A stretch of 64,000 bases of DNA, from assembly GCF_958295425.1 (NCBI RefSeq), contig NC_081151.1:22913799-22977798 (forward strand), written 5' to 3'. Made by a program: the position numbers and the translations under genes. Within the stretch, counting starts at the first letter, position 1, and every line of letters begins with the position of its first letter. Below the pieces are notes generated by a model. That model did not search any database, had not been told where the DNA came from, and was given only the letters and a program-made list of their open reading frames with translations. This DNA comes from Solea solea (Eukaryota > Chordata > Actinopteri > Pleuronectiformes > Soleidae). Below, piece by piece: positions 41,207-53,534 of the stretch.

Positions 41207-42114
41207 CACACACACACACACACACAGGTGCGCACACACACCGTGTCTAAAGCCTGATTCAGAAACCATTACTCGACGCTTTTGATGATTGTCAGTCAGT
41301 AAAACATAAAAGTCATCCATCAGTCTTTGCTCTCCGTAGTCACAGCTATCAGAATCCTCGATTCATTGGATTTTCAATTTGAACGTCAACATCGAGAAGA
41401 TGGGTTAGCCATTGTTGTATTTTTTAAATACATATATACTTTATTTAAAGAACTACAGTTTGTCACATTTATGAAATTTAACAACTACAAAAAGAAAACA
41501 AAAGAAGTGAGGTGACGACATTTTCAGAAGAAAGTGTGGACATTTTCAAATGTAATTATTTTTAAAGGAATAAATCAACACAACAGTTGGACAACTCTGT
41601 GGATGACTCTGGGGACAACTGTGTGGACGACTCTGTTGGAATACTTGAGATTAAAAGTAGTTAAGATCTCACACTTCCATTCCAAGTATGTTGTTGAACC
41701 GTCGTAGCCTTCAGTTCACTTCAGCCTCAACACTCATAAAAAAAAAAAAACTCTTCCTCCTGGTATAAACATCAATGATAAAATCATTCTGGACTCATAA
41801 AAAACAACAATTCACACAATCAGGGGATTTTAAACTCATTAAAAAAATGTGTAATTATTTCATCTTCAGTTTCTGCCAAATAAAAAGAAATGTTTGATCT
41901 TTAAATTTGGAAGCGGCTGAAACACTGTAACTAAATCTGACTTTGACTATTAAACTATTACATGATTACCGCCTCCACCTTCCAGTTCCAATTATTATAG
42001 TTTACACCTGTGTTTGTCCGGACTTGTGTGATGTGCTGTGCGTGTCATGAGCACGATGAATAAATTATAACTCAAATACTTTGGAACTTTAAATGTCAAA
42101 TTTTAACCACTTCA

Positions 42115-42157
<43 letters not shown>

Positions 42158-42270
42158 ATATTTGTGCCAAAATTCCCTCTGTTTTTTTCTTCCCATTCAT
42201 GCTCAGTTAAACAGCTCAGTTAAACCTCGCTTTTAAATCTGCAAAACCTCCGACAACGCTTCGCCTATTA
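41207..42270. other. Gene-free stretch with microsatellites
   Basis: (CA)n at 41203-41226 and (GT)n at 42117-42156. At 41590-41640 'ggacaactctg' is repeated three times. No gene is seen. Confidence 0.6.
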
Positions 42271-42274
42271 TGTA

Positions 42275-42850
42275 TCTCGCTCATTTACATTGTGTGCAAA
42301 TCACCAAAGTGGACGCCAAGATTCCAAATGGCCGACTTCCTGTTGACTTGAGGCCTTGGTTACGACTTTTCTGTTCGTCTTGGTCTATAACATCTTCCCA
42401 CCAAGTTTCCGGAAATTCGGTGGAACTCAGTGTATGCCGAAGTCATAGGGCACTTCCAGTTTCGTGGCGAATGGTCGAAATACACCAAAACGCAGAGGGT
42501 TTTCATGGCCATGTGTCGAGTACAAGTTGGCGTGTTTTTTTTATGTCGGTCCGACAAACGCGCTCAGACGAGTCTGCTCATTTACGTTGGGTACAAATCG
42601 CCAAAATGGACGCCAAAATTCCAATTGGCTGACTTCCTGTTGACTTGAGGCCACGGTTACGGTTGACTTTTTTGTTCGTGTTGGTCTATAACATCTTCCC
42701 ACCAAGTTTGGGGAACTTTGGTGGAACTCAATTTTGCCTCACCTTAGGGGCCGCTATAGAGCCCTTGAGCAATGCACAGGTCCGGGAACTATGTATGCCG
42801 CTTCGGCCCCTGCCATTCGTCGCTCGGGCCCTAATGATCGCAGACAAATC
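42275..42850 (+). repeat. GGGCCCGAGC-ended MITE-like element, copy 1
   Basis: It contains a partial internal duplication: tggtctataacatcttccca occurs at 42382 and 42683, and 'gactt cctgttgacttgaggcc' words occur at 42325 and 42629. It ends cgtcgctcgggccctaatga. Related copies are at 52815-53280 and 59600-59878. The frame 42270-42632 is repeat sequence. Confidence 0.75.
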
Positions 42851-43319
42851 CAACAAGATATTCACTTTCAAATGTGTTAGAATTTTGAATCAAATCAGTT
42901 TTGTGTGGTTACCACGTCGTTGTGAAATGATGAAATTGTTGGACTTGTGCTCTAAACAGGCTGAAAGTTCAGTATGAACATGTTGGGGTGGGAAAAAAAT
43001 CCCCAAAATTGGCTCAAACTGTGACGAGAGTTAATTAAATTCTGACATTTTCTTTGATTGGCAGTAAAGAGGCTCACTCTTCATTCCGCTCATAAATCAC
43101 ATGACGGAGTCACTTAAAGAGCGGCTGTTTACCTCATTTTTTTCAGGTGTGTCCTCATTGCTAGCGCTTAAGTGCCGCTGTTGCCCCGGGAGGTTTAGAT
43201 TAAGAGTGAGAGAAAAATATGGTGAAACTTGAAGGAAATGTTTTTGGCACAAAGGTGAAAAACCAGAAAACCAGACCACCCAAACTTCACCCGGAGCGAG
43301 TTCTCTGGTGAAACAACCA

Positions 43320-43545
43320 GTCATGTCCTAAGAAGAATATAGGCGGTTAAGACCTGGTTTTAGGGTTAGGTTATGGTCCAAAACCTGGTCCTAATGAGGC
43401 AGAACCTCATTTCTGAAGAGCTGGTTAACATTTTCGGACTAATGTTTGAATTGTGGTTAGATTAAGGTCAAGGTTAAGGCTTTCTTAAGTCTGTCCAAGA
43501 TGAATGGAAGTCAATGCAGAGTCCTTATAAGAGTAGCTGTATAAG
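43320..43545 (-). repeat. Dispersed repeat related to 35400-35640
   Basis: It carries ggttttagggttaggttatg, then tggaagtcaatgcagagtcc and ataagcctgtgtgtgtgaga. GGTTAAGACCTGGTTTTAGGG read in reverse matches the CCTAAAACCAGGTCTTAACC at 35588. Confidence 0.6.
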
Positions 43546-43755
43546 CCTGTGTGTGTGAGACATAGAAAGCGTGAGAAAATGGACGTTATCATTTAGAAAA
43601 GTGCTGCGATGCCTCCTTCTATATCCTGACATTTGCCCGGTGGAGGTCACGCAGTGTAAACGCCTACACTGATGTGCACTGTTGTGTATCTGATTTACTG
43701 TGTGTGAGAACATGGAGCCTATCATTTCACAAAACCTCACAACTGGCGCTAAAAA

Positions 43756-43786
43756 GAGGAGGAGGAGGAGGAGGAGGAGGAGGAAG

Positions 43787-43832
<46 letters not shown>
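43756..43832 (+). repeat. (GGA)n then (GT)n microsatellite
   Basis: (GGA)n at 43756-43783 and (GT)n at 43789-43832. Confidence 0.95.
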
Positions 43833-43834
<2 letters not shown>

Positions 43835-43894
43835 TTAGGGCCACATTTGGATATGTAAAGAAGTCCTTGAAGGCTGGTTCTAATTGTCAGATTA

Positions 43895-44165
43895 TACCAG
43901 TCTGACTCATTGTTTGCGGCTCGCGACAAGGGCCGCCTGTGTTTGCCGTAGCCTTCCATTCATCCATTCATCAAGCTTGCGGCCCTGATTAGCGCCTGTG
44001 CTGAGTTATGGTGGGAACCAGTAACACTTCCTCCCTCATGGAGACCCGGGTTCCTGCTGATAACAGGCGGCGGCACAGAGCCCGGCGCGGGGTCTACGTG
44101 CATCGCGGGCAGCGCGGTGCGTCCGAAGGCCCCGTCACTCTCAGAGCGCTCACCAGGTATTAATA
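43895..44165. other. CpG-rich unique block, possible conserved non-coding element
   Basis: It is markedly GC- and CpG-richer than its flanks and free of repeats, with ggccctgattagcgcctgtg and ggcgcggggtctacgtgcat. It ends cgctcaccag|GTATTAA, a weak donor. No frame is convincing. It could be an enhancer or CpG island. Confidence 0.35.
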
Positions 44166-44515
44166 GATTTATGAGACGTGGAGGAGACTTTTAGAAAGCA
44201 GGAAATGCACTTCAGAGGGAGGTTCCCTCCATGACTGTGTTTTCTGTGGAATCACAGCTCAGTGTCAACATGTGGGTGAACTCTTGAGTTGCATTTAAAA
44301 ACTATTGTTAAACACATTGTCTGTTCTCTTTATATCTTCATGTTCATGTCATTGTGTTTACCATGTGTATTTTTAGAAAGTGCTTTTCCCGGATGTAACA
44401 TTTGTTTTATTTCTGAAAGTTAGAAACTATAAATGTTCTTGTTCATGAGACCAACAGTCATTTCATATCACTTCAAAATCTAATCAAAAGAATCTTAAAA
44501 TGACTCTTCGTTCCC

Positions 44516-45115
44516 ACCACATCCACACTAATTTACCACCATATCCACACTAGTTTACCACCATATCCACACTAGTTTACCACCACATCCACACTAATTT
44601 ACCACCATATCCACACTAGTTTACCACCATATCCACACTAGTTTACCACCACATCCACACTAATTTACCACCATATCCACACTAGTTTACCACCACATCC
44701 ACACTAATTTACCACCGTATCCACACTAGTTTACCACCACATCCACACTAATTTACCACCATATCCACACTAGTTTACCACCATATCCACACTAGTTTAC
44801 CACCACATCCACACTAATATACCACCATATCCACACTAATTTACCACCGTATCCACACTAGTTTACCACCACATCCACATTAATTTACCACCACATCCAC
44901 ACTAATTTACCACCACCACATCGACACTAATTTACCACCACATCCACAGTAGTTTACCACCCCATCCACACTAATTTACCACCACCACATCGACACTAAT
45001 TTACCACCACATCCACAGTAGTTTACCATCACATCCACACTAGTTTACCACCACATCCACACTAATTTACCACCACATCCACACTAATTTACCACCACAT
45101 CCACACTAATTTTCT
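44516..45115 (+). repeat. 22-bp minisatellite (CATCCACACTAATTTACCAC)
   Basis: About 27 units occur in two main forms, CACATCC..TAATTTAC and CATATCC..TAGTTTAC, often alternating. A few units are 25 bases (extra CAC) near 44910-45000. Decayed units continue to about 45235. Confidence 0.95.
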
Positions 45116-45598
45116 CACTACATCCACACTATTTTCACACCATATCTACACTACTTTTCCCACTATTTCACCACCACATCCTCACCACTTTTTGCTCCAC
45201 ATCCACAGTGTTTTCACACTACATCCACACTTTTTTTGGCCGATTTCAGCGAATCAGGCGTCAAGATCTTTTTTCGTGTACGTTATTTGAATTAAATAAA
45301 TTTAAATAAGTTTTTTTCCAGGAGACACGAAAACATAAAGATTTACACTTTTTGCCTTGTGAGCAACATTTGAGTCTAATAAAACTTATTTATACTTTTA
45401 TTTCCTCCACTTACACATTGCAGTGTGTCTCTGTGTTGTACACTTCCAGTAACCGTCTATTTGTACTTGGTTTATAGCTTTTAAATAGTTTATGTAGCGT
45501 GTATTCTATGTTTTATTTATTGCTGCGCTCTATCATTCTTATTTCTTTTGGTTGCTGTATTGACCTGGTTTTATTTTTTTCCTGCTTCATCTCCACAG

Positions 45599-45655
45599 GG
45601 AGCCATAAAGTCTCATCTGCTGTCTCCTCTTCAGTCTCTCCTACAGGCCATTACA
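45599..45655 (+). CDS. Candidate 57-base internal exon of an unidentified gene
   Basis: It is preceded by a T/C-rich tract ending cttcatctccacag and followed by GTAAGT. In phase 0 it reads GAIKSHLLSPLQSLLQAIT, and the +2 frame is also open (SHKVSSAVSSSVSPTGHY). The signals on both sides are good, and this is the best splice-site pair I found after jag2. I do not recognise either peptide. It would be in frame with the 14671-14772 candidate, but that link spans 31 kb and is inference. Confidence 0.3.
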
Positions 45656-45659
45656 GTAA

Positions 45660-48600
45660 GTGACAATCTGTTTTTTTTCCATGTTCTTTATCTGCCAAGT
45701 TAAATAAACATAATAACGCATTAATGAAGATGAATGGACGTGTGTGTGTGTGTGAGAGAGCGAGAGAGAGAGAATTCCTCACTGAATGAACTGTGTTTGG
45801 TTTGGTTTGATGGAAGCTTACAGCGGAACAAAAAGATGTCTTTGCAGTGAAGGTGGTTTGATCCCTGTTTGTTCACCTGTGTTGTGTTCTGCTCATCACG
45901 TACAACAATGGCTGCTTGTGTCTGTCGGGAACATTAGCTAAGATGTTCCGAAATCCACATTAATGACCGTGAGAGACGTCCAGATCTTTTCTGGATCTTT
46001 TCTGAATCAGTGTTGGTGTAAAAATTTAGCGGCTGAGTGATGATAGAATCTCCACAGTCTGTGGATTCTGGTTTGTTTACAGTGTCGTAAAGAGAAGCTG
46101 TGAATTTGGGAGTTGTTTTTCTTTTTAGTTTCCATTCAATCAGTAGTAGCTGAACTGACAGTCCATGTTTTTAAGTTACCATTTCCTGGAAGGATAGTTG
46201 TGTGAACGCTGCTGCCACTTTCCTGGAAAACAATCTATTCAAATTTGATAGGAGCTGTCCCATCCTCGAGTGGCTGGGTCTTCAAGAGCATCTACTGTAT
46301 TTATAACTATTTTTTAAACTATATTTTTACTGCACTTGTCTGGAAAAAAACTTGAAATGTGTTATTTAACTAGTTTTTTTTGGTCTGCTGAGGAAAACTT
46401 TATAATAATCATTATTTTCATTCTATTTTCTATATTTATCTTGCAAAATAACATTGTCCCAAAGGTGATGATATACAAAAATGGTATACTGTATACATAC
46501 TGTATAGAAAGGTTCAATAAAGTAGATGGACAGACACAACAATAGGTGAAAACAGTATAAAATACATCAAATATGAACATGAAATACAGTATATCAATGT
46601 AAGCTATGAATATTCGCTGAAACTAAAGTTACAGTATGTGAAGTCATTTAATTGCTAAACGTGTGAAATTGGTAATCCAACCAGGTTTTCTAAGAGCAGA
46701 ATTATTGTAATCCTAAATCTGAATCTCTTAAACCACAGATGAAATGATTGAAACGTGGCATTTCTTGACGTTTTAAGTTACTGCAGCTCTGGAGGTAAAA
46801 CAGAAGTGGCAGCGAACAGTGGAGCAGACGTGGTTGTGATTAAAGCGAGACACATTCTCAGCTGCCTCTGTCCTGAACACACTGTCAGCAGCACATCTGA
46901 ACCCCCTACCCACCCACAATCACCCTCCTGAGAGGTGACACACAGCCACCGCGTGTCCAACAGACCCCACGTACTGTAGCAGCTATGGCAGCTTGTTAGC
47001 GGGGACAGCAGAGTTCCCCTCTCTGCCGGAGTGCCCTTGAGCAACAGTGAGTATTAGCAACGAGGCGACGGTCGGAACGTTAGCCGAGGATTCTGATGCG
47101 TTTTTGTTTTTTTTTGGCACAAACTCAAATGTTTGCTTGGGTAAATCAGGACGTAAAGCTGTCGCCGCATGTAATCTCCGAGATCTCCAGGTATTTACGG
47201 ACGCCAATCGTAAGGTGAAGCATCTTAATCCCAATGACGACACGATGACAGCTGTAGCCTCTGTTGCCACGGCGACACAGCTGTCCTCAAACCCCCCGGT
47301 GTACGTTCAAGTGCTCATGATTCGGATCAGTTTGTCGTATAAAGACGATGTCAAACGTGATAATGAGGCTGTAAAAATGTCATGTTGTGGGGAAAGAATA
47401 TGTGTTACACAGTTGGAGAATTATGACTTTGAAATAGAGTGATTTAAAAGGTCTAAAAAGACTGTGTAAGTAAAGTTTATTTACTTCCTATCGGTATCAT
47501 AGATATTCGAGTTTGTGATATCGTTATCTAACACGTAAAAGTAGTATCGGGTCATCCTCGACTACGCAGACTCTGGCTTCACTAGTGCACGACAACAGCG
47601 TCTACATCTGTGATATTTTTATGCTGAAAGTCGCTAAGTGTCGTTCATCTTTATTAGCACTCTGTGGTTTAGCTACAGAGTTTCCCAGAGTTTCTGTTAT
47701 TTTTCAGCTTTTTAAATGTGAACATTTTCTGCTTTCTTTGATCCATATAACAAAGAAATCATTAAAACTGAATAGTTTCTGGACAAAAACAAGACATTTG
47801 AGAACATTGTCCTTTCTATGTCTGAGAAACTGATCAACATTTTATGGACCAAATGATTCATCGAGTAAATAATCGACCGATTAATCGATTATGAAAATAA
47901 TCGTTAGTTGCAGCTCTATACCTACGTTGACCATCTGTCTCACCAATATTTATTTTTCATCCATTCATTTCACATCTTAATTCATTTGGACATTAGTCTG
48001 AACTCGAACAAAGGTTTGATGTCTTGTTTTTTTATTTCCCCCGATCCATCACCCATCTCGTCTTTCCACGACATTCACTCGTCCATTCTGCAAATCTGAC
48101 AACTTTATTGTCCATTAATGCCGACAACACATGGGGCCTCCTCCGTCTGTGTGGCACAACAACATGGCGGAGCAGAAATAGATTTAAAAGCAGGGACTGA
48201 CAGATTTACAGTACGCGACATAAATAACATTAAATTCTTACAACCCTCCAGACACCACAGGAACCAAACAGGTGTTCTCGCTATTGTTGAGATTCAGCCG
48301 CTCACTGTGCTCTGCTTACACGCCCATGTTTATTCAAACCAAAGATTTTTGTGAAATTAAGTTAGGATTTATATGAATTACATTATATTTTATACAGTAT
48401 ATGACCTTTTTAGTTGTGTAAAGTCCAGGTTTGAAACACGTTCTTGACATTTAGTTTCATCATCTAATGTTCCTGATGTTGATCGGGGAACATTAGAAGA
48501 TGCTGGACCATTTATTCAAAGTCATTTGTATCAGATATGATATCATGTTCATGTTTTCCTTGTGCCCGTCAATCGTCAAACGAGTTACCATGGAGACAAA

Positions 48601-51600
48601 CAAATGAAAACCCCCTCCTCTGATCGTCTACGTTTACAGCTAAGGTTTTAGTTTACTGTTTTCTGGTCCCTGTGTTTGCTGAGTTTGAGTATCAGTACGA
48701 TGTGATATGAACATGTCAGAAATGTAAAGATATTGTTGATATTTTTAAGGCAAGACATTGGGTTTATAACCTCTGTTATATTGTCAGGTAGAAAATCTAA
48801 TTTGGGCAATGAGATGTGGTCTGGAAGAAGCTGAGGTGGGGGTTAGAAATCAGCAACAAATACAGGTGGGTTGTATTTATCGTAAGAACAATAATATATT
48901 TCACTTTTTGCAGCACTTAATATCAGAATTGTTAAATTCAGGTAGTAGGACTGTACCATTTAAGCTCATGTGGTCTGTATTTAGTCTTGATGACCACTCA
49001 AACCTGCTACAAACTACAGTTTTGCCATTCACTGATTCAAACAGTGCGTTTTCTTTCTACTGCACATCTTTCGTTGCCCCCGGGAGAGCTGGGTAACAAG
49101 AGGCTAGCATTAGCATTAGCATGTACAGGACATGGTAAATCAAGCGGGCCTAGAGTAGATCCCTGGGAACTCCAGAAAAGTTCCTCAGTGTTTGTTTGTG
49201 CTGTGATTTGATCGAAGGACACGGGGTTAGGTTTTATGGTTTTTACGTTTCTTCTACTTTGCTTAGAAAGTGATGTGATAAATGTTATTATTGGCACAAT
49301 ATTGGCTTTGAGCTGGCCATATTCAGTTGGGTGCAGGGTAAAAAAACCACATGTACATATGTCGGTCTGATGTATCGGAATATCTGTTATCTGCAAAAAG
49401 TCCAGTATCCTTATAAAAGTTTGTACTTAGTCAAAACGTCCTGATTGCTAAAGGCAAAAGATGACATGTCCAATCTGGTCTGAACCTTCCATCAAGAAAA
49501 AATCCAACGATCTTACATCAACACGTGGGCATTAAAAATACAGATAATCTCGGTGCTAGCTTCCATAGCATGTACACGTAAACCCATCCATTATAAGGTC
49601 AAGTCCTGTAATTGCTTCAGATTATGTTGTCAGTGCTCGTGGACCACACTGCAGTTTGCTCGGGGGGGGCGAAACATTAAGACGATTAAGACGATCTTCA
49701 GATGTTGTGAAGATTCTGTCCCAGCTGTGATTCCCTTTGTCCTCACCTGTCCACGTGAATTAAAGAAGTCGACACGTAAAAATCCAAACACCTTTATAAA
49801 CACGAAGAGGCGATCACGCCCACGCACACCTGGCAGCCGCTGGCAGCCGCTGGCAGCCGCTGTGTGGTCGACGTGATGCACGGATATCAACGCCGTAGAC
49901 TCACGACAAAAGGATTGCATTGTTCATTGATACGAGTCAACGCTGTTCTTTGACAGAACATGTTGTCAAACATTTGAACTTTGTAAAACTATATCTTTAG
50001 GTACATTCAAATATATGTATATATATATATATATATATTACAGAAATAAATATAGTTAAATATAATAAAAAAAATCATCAAATGAAATTAATGCTCTGCT
50101 TTTGTAGATAATGGCGTTTGTGGTTTGGCAACTTACGAGTGAGATAAGATAATACTTTAATGTCTATTTGCACAGGAAACTGTCTCACATTCACTGTTCT
50201 GACAATCATAGACAGTGGACAGACATAGGAGACAGTAGAGACCATAAAAGGGCCTGAAAATGTCAATTTTTTCCAGAACAACTTTCAATATCTGGCAGTT
50301 AACAATCTACTGCATGTTAAAATAGTGTATTAACAATTCAAAATGAAGAAAAATAAAAAGGTTTATTTGTACACGAACACCAGATTTAGCATGTTTTGAA
50401 ACGTATAAAACATATTTAAAATAACATACTATAAATAAGATCCTCAACTTGTCCACAGTGTTAGAAGTTTGAAGGTGATCGCACGAAAGCTCCGGGACAA
50501 GTTTGTTCAAATACCATCACCAAAAAATGGCAGTTCAACCCAAGATGGCGGCCTTTCTGTAGGACTTACGGCAAAGTCCTCATTGACTTTTTGGACCGTC
50601 CTGACATGATTAACACGTCTACCAACTTTCGTTCATGTACGTGAAACGTTTTTTTAAAAATCCCCTAATAAAAGTGCTTTTTCTCAATTTTTTGTTAGCC
50701 CCTCCCACAAGCTTTGGGACGTGGAAAAGCCCTCAAACGCGATTCATTTGAGAAAAAAAAACGAATTACCAGCAGCAGCAGCAGCAGTTGCTGTTGTGCT
50801 TCTTATCAGACGACAAAGGCCGTGCCAGGCAAAGTCAGGAGCCTTGAAGGCGTGTAATCTAATCTGCGGTGCTGTTCTGCCAGCCCCGCTCTCTTATGAG
50901 GACCCGTGTGTGTGTGTGTTTCCGTCGGCTCGTTGAGTCCGTGTTGTTTGCCCGCAGAGGTAAACATGCAGTAATGGCAAACACGTGTGCGTGCATTTTT
51001 CTCCCCCGTCCCCTCGAAACACAAGCTCTTCAAACACGACACGAACACAGGTAGAGACGAGCGCTCGGGCATCACGGCAGCGTCATAGCAACCGCGTGTT
51101 TCTCCGAGGCCGCAGGTCAGAGGTCTTTGGGATGAGTCGCTGGTTTGCTGCTCGAGCGAGCGTGTCAGCACTCGCTCACCTGACTCCACGCGGCACTTAT
51201 TCATCCCACACTCACTCTTCTTTTTTCCCCCTCTTTCTCTTCCTGCCTGAAAAGATTTTTCCTCCCCGCTTGTTTGGTTCGCAGTCACAAAAGTTTCGAG
51301 ACATAAATTACTTTTCCACCACAGCAGCCACAGCCACCGCGTTATCAACCGACAGCAAAGACTCAACAATGGACTCAAGGAACAAGTCCACACTGGAGTT
51401 TTTATTTATTTAAGCCTGTTTTTTTACCATTTCTGTCCTGAAGCCAAGTTATTTAAAACTACAGCAAATCATTGGCGTCACTGTCAAAGAGGCTTGATTA
51501 TGGGGGTATTTTTCTGTGAAATAGTGCATTTTCTCTTTTATCCCCAGTGCCTCGAGGGGAGGGGGAAAAAAACACACATGTCTGTACCAGAAAACTGCAG

Positions 51601-51950
51601 AAAGCACAAATTGGTGGCATCACAAGTTTCAGTGAAGCAGCAGCAGCAGCCGTGAATCATGCAAGTGAATTTACACACGCAGAGAAAATGACTGTTTTTC
51701 TGTGAGAACACAGATGGTGTCATTTTCTCCCTCTATTGTTATTACACTTATTCCACCAGCGGTGGAACGACAACATAAAAATGTGTGTTTTATTCTATAA
51801 GAATTACGACTGTACGCTGTTTTTTTATTGCTACAGGTGTCGTGGCAAAAAGTCAGCGGCTCTTATTTTGAAAGCCAGATTGAAAGGGAGTGGCGTCAGT
51901 GTCAAGTTTTGGCCACTACACGTCCTACTTTTGTTTTTAGCTGCACAGTG
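45660..51950. other. Gene-free stretch
   Basis: It contains an AATCGATTA repeat copy at 47690-47925, an (AT)n run at 50011-50039, a triple gctggcagcc at 49829-49860 and a (CAG)n run at 50771-50788. A GC-richer unique block lies at 50790-51320, where open frames on both strands give no recognisable protein. Confidence 0.5.
47690..47925 (+). repeat. AATCGATTA dispersed repeat, most complete copy
   Basis: It runs from tttttcagctttttaaatgt to cgattatgaaaataatcgtt followed by agttgcagctc. The terminus GCTGCAACTAACGATTATTT (reverse) is one I recall from many fish sequences. Confidence 0.7.
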
Positions 51951-51956
51951 GGACCA

Positions 51957-52371
51957 GTGGTTCTCAAACTGTGGTGTGTGTACCACCAGTGGTACAGTAT
52001 GCAAACTACTGTGCAACTGTTACCGTGGTTACCGCCATCAGAAACTCTTACGCTGCGAAAACAGTCCGACTACAAATAAGTAAAAAATGTTCTTTTCTTT
52101 TTTTATTTATTTTAAATAATCTGCAAATGGATTAAGCAAAGTTTGCTTGGCTAGAAAAACTTAAAACTACCTTAAAACCATGGTTCTCAAACTGTGGTGC
52201 ATGTACCACCTGTGGTACGCGAGCGACTGTTACCGTGGTAATTGTGGAAAAAAAAATAAAAAACAGCCAGACTAGAAAAAAACCAAATATTCTTAAATTG
52301 TTTAAAATGTTCCAATTAAAAATAATCTGCTAATGGATTAAGCAAAGTTTGGCTAGAAAAACTTAAAACTA
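51957..52371 (+). repeat. Tandemly duplicated hAT-like end
   Basis: Two units of about 190-220 bases each start ggttctcaaactgtggtg and contain gtaccacc, gtggtac and ctgttaccgtgg. Both end 'atggattaagcaaagtttg' then ctagaaaaacttaaaac. They are followed by an (ATT)n run at 52378-52450 and another hAT-like end (gcggaccagttttggcccac). Confidence 0.75.
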
Positions 52372-52377
52372 TTATTA

Positions 52378-52379
52378 AA

Positions 52380-52433
<54 letters not shown>

Positions 52434-52460
52434 AATAATAATTATTTATTTATTTATTAT
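52378..52460 (+). repeat. (ATT)n microsatellite
   Basis: About 20 ATT units followed by AATAATA and TTTA units. Confidence 0.95.
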
Positions 52461-52814
52461 TTTTCAGAACAAAAGCTCTGAACTCATCTGCCGGGCCCAG
52501 ATACTGATGCTGGCGGACCAGTTTTGGCCCACGGGCCACCAATTACTGACCACTGCTTTATAATAACACTGATGCGCACAAACACACACACACTTTCCAC
52601 TGAGCTGTAAATAGCCGCGTGTCGTCGCTGTGTGAAGTGCCTGGACTCTCACATCTGATTGTGCGGTGACACACACACACACACAGTGTGTGTGAGCATG
52701 TGACATGAGCGCCCCCACGGGTGGAAACTTCACCATCTTAGACGCCATCAGGTGTTGAAGTGACGCTAAGATGGCGTTGACTTTTAGCTGCTCAAGACAT
52801 TTTCAGACTTTTTA

Positions 52815-53280
52815 GGGCCCGAGCCACGAATGGCAGGGGCCAAAACGGCTCCTGGCACGAATTTGTGTGAGGAATTTATCGTAATCCTTCAGATTATTAT
52901 TATATCCATGGCTTTCTGCTCATTTTTGAGGAGATTAATGTGCATAAAAAGTTTTAAACTGAGGCAAAATTGAGTTCCCCAAACTTGGTGGGAAGATGTT
53001 TTAGACCAAGACGAACAAAAGTCGATCATAACCATGGCCTCAACTCAACAGGAAGTCGGCCTTTTTGAATTTTGGCGGATATGCACCCTACGTAAATGAG
53101 CTAACTCGTCCGAGCGCGTTTGTCGTACCGACATAAAGAAACGTGCCAATTTGTACGAGACACATCGAAGGTGAAAAGTCGTCGAAAGGTTTCACGGATT
53201 CAAAACGGCGCGACCGAGGCAAACCTGGGCATTTTGGCATCATGAAACAGGAAGTGCCCACTGAGCTCCACTGAACTTCC
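52815..53280 (-). repeat. GGGCCCGAGC-ended MITE-like element, copy 2
   Basis: It starts tttagggcccgagccacgaa and carries, in reverse, the same blocks as 42275-42850 (ccaccaagtttggggaactc; cttcctgttgagttgaggcc). The element continues beyond the other copies with a unit ending catgaaacaggaagtgccca. Confidence 0.75.
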
Positions 53281-53299
53281 CGAAACTTTAGCTCATGGC

Positions 53300-53530
53300 T
53301 ACACAGGAGCTGCTAGTTAACTGCTGCCTCGTGTGGTCACTTTGTGTCACTGAAGTAAATCTGAAAGAAGAATTTTAAATGCCGAATATTACAAAACATC
53401 ACATTCTAACTTACTGACGACGACAACAGTGGATCAACAATCAACAACAACTCCTGTGTGCTGTGATGTTAAAATCACTGATTTTCTTTATGGAGTTTGG
53501 TCTTGGAGAGGAACAGGTTTACTAACTCCA
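53300..53530 (+). repeat. Palindromic repeat family, copy 5 (forward, partial)
   Basis: Arm A: gctgcctcgtgtggtcactt. Arm B is worn: acgacgacaacagtggatca. The outer right arm is short (tttggtcttggagag), and the outer left arm is missing where it abuts the element at 52815-53280. Confidence 0.75.
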
Positions 53531-53534
53531 CAGT

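Noticed and set aside
42270..42632. 120-codon + frame
   Set aside because: It lies inside a GGGCCCGAGC-ended repeat with copies at 52.8 and 59.6 kb, where the frame is not kept.
46983..47070. CAACA|GTGAGT with an upstream AG, an exon-like interval
   Set aside because: The text 'gtgcccttgagcaacagtga' resembles SINE-body wording (tgtccttgagcaa), so repeat origin is more likely.
47047..47442. 131-codon + frame (MSISNEATVGTLAEDSD...)
   Set aside because: No recognisable domain. The 3' part (acacagttggagaa..gactttgaaat) recurs at 39990-40020 as a dispersed repeat, so I treat it as chance.
50806..51413. Long frames on both strands in a GC-rich block
   Set aside because: Opposite-strand frames of similar length without domains suggest composition, not coding.
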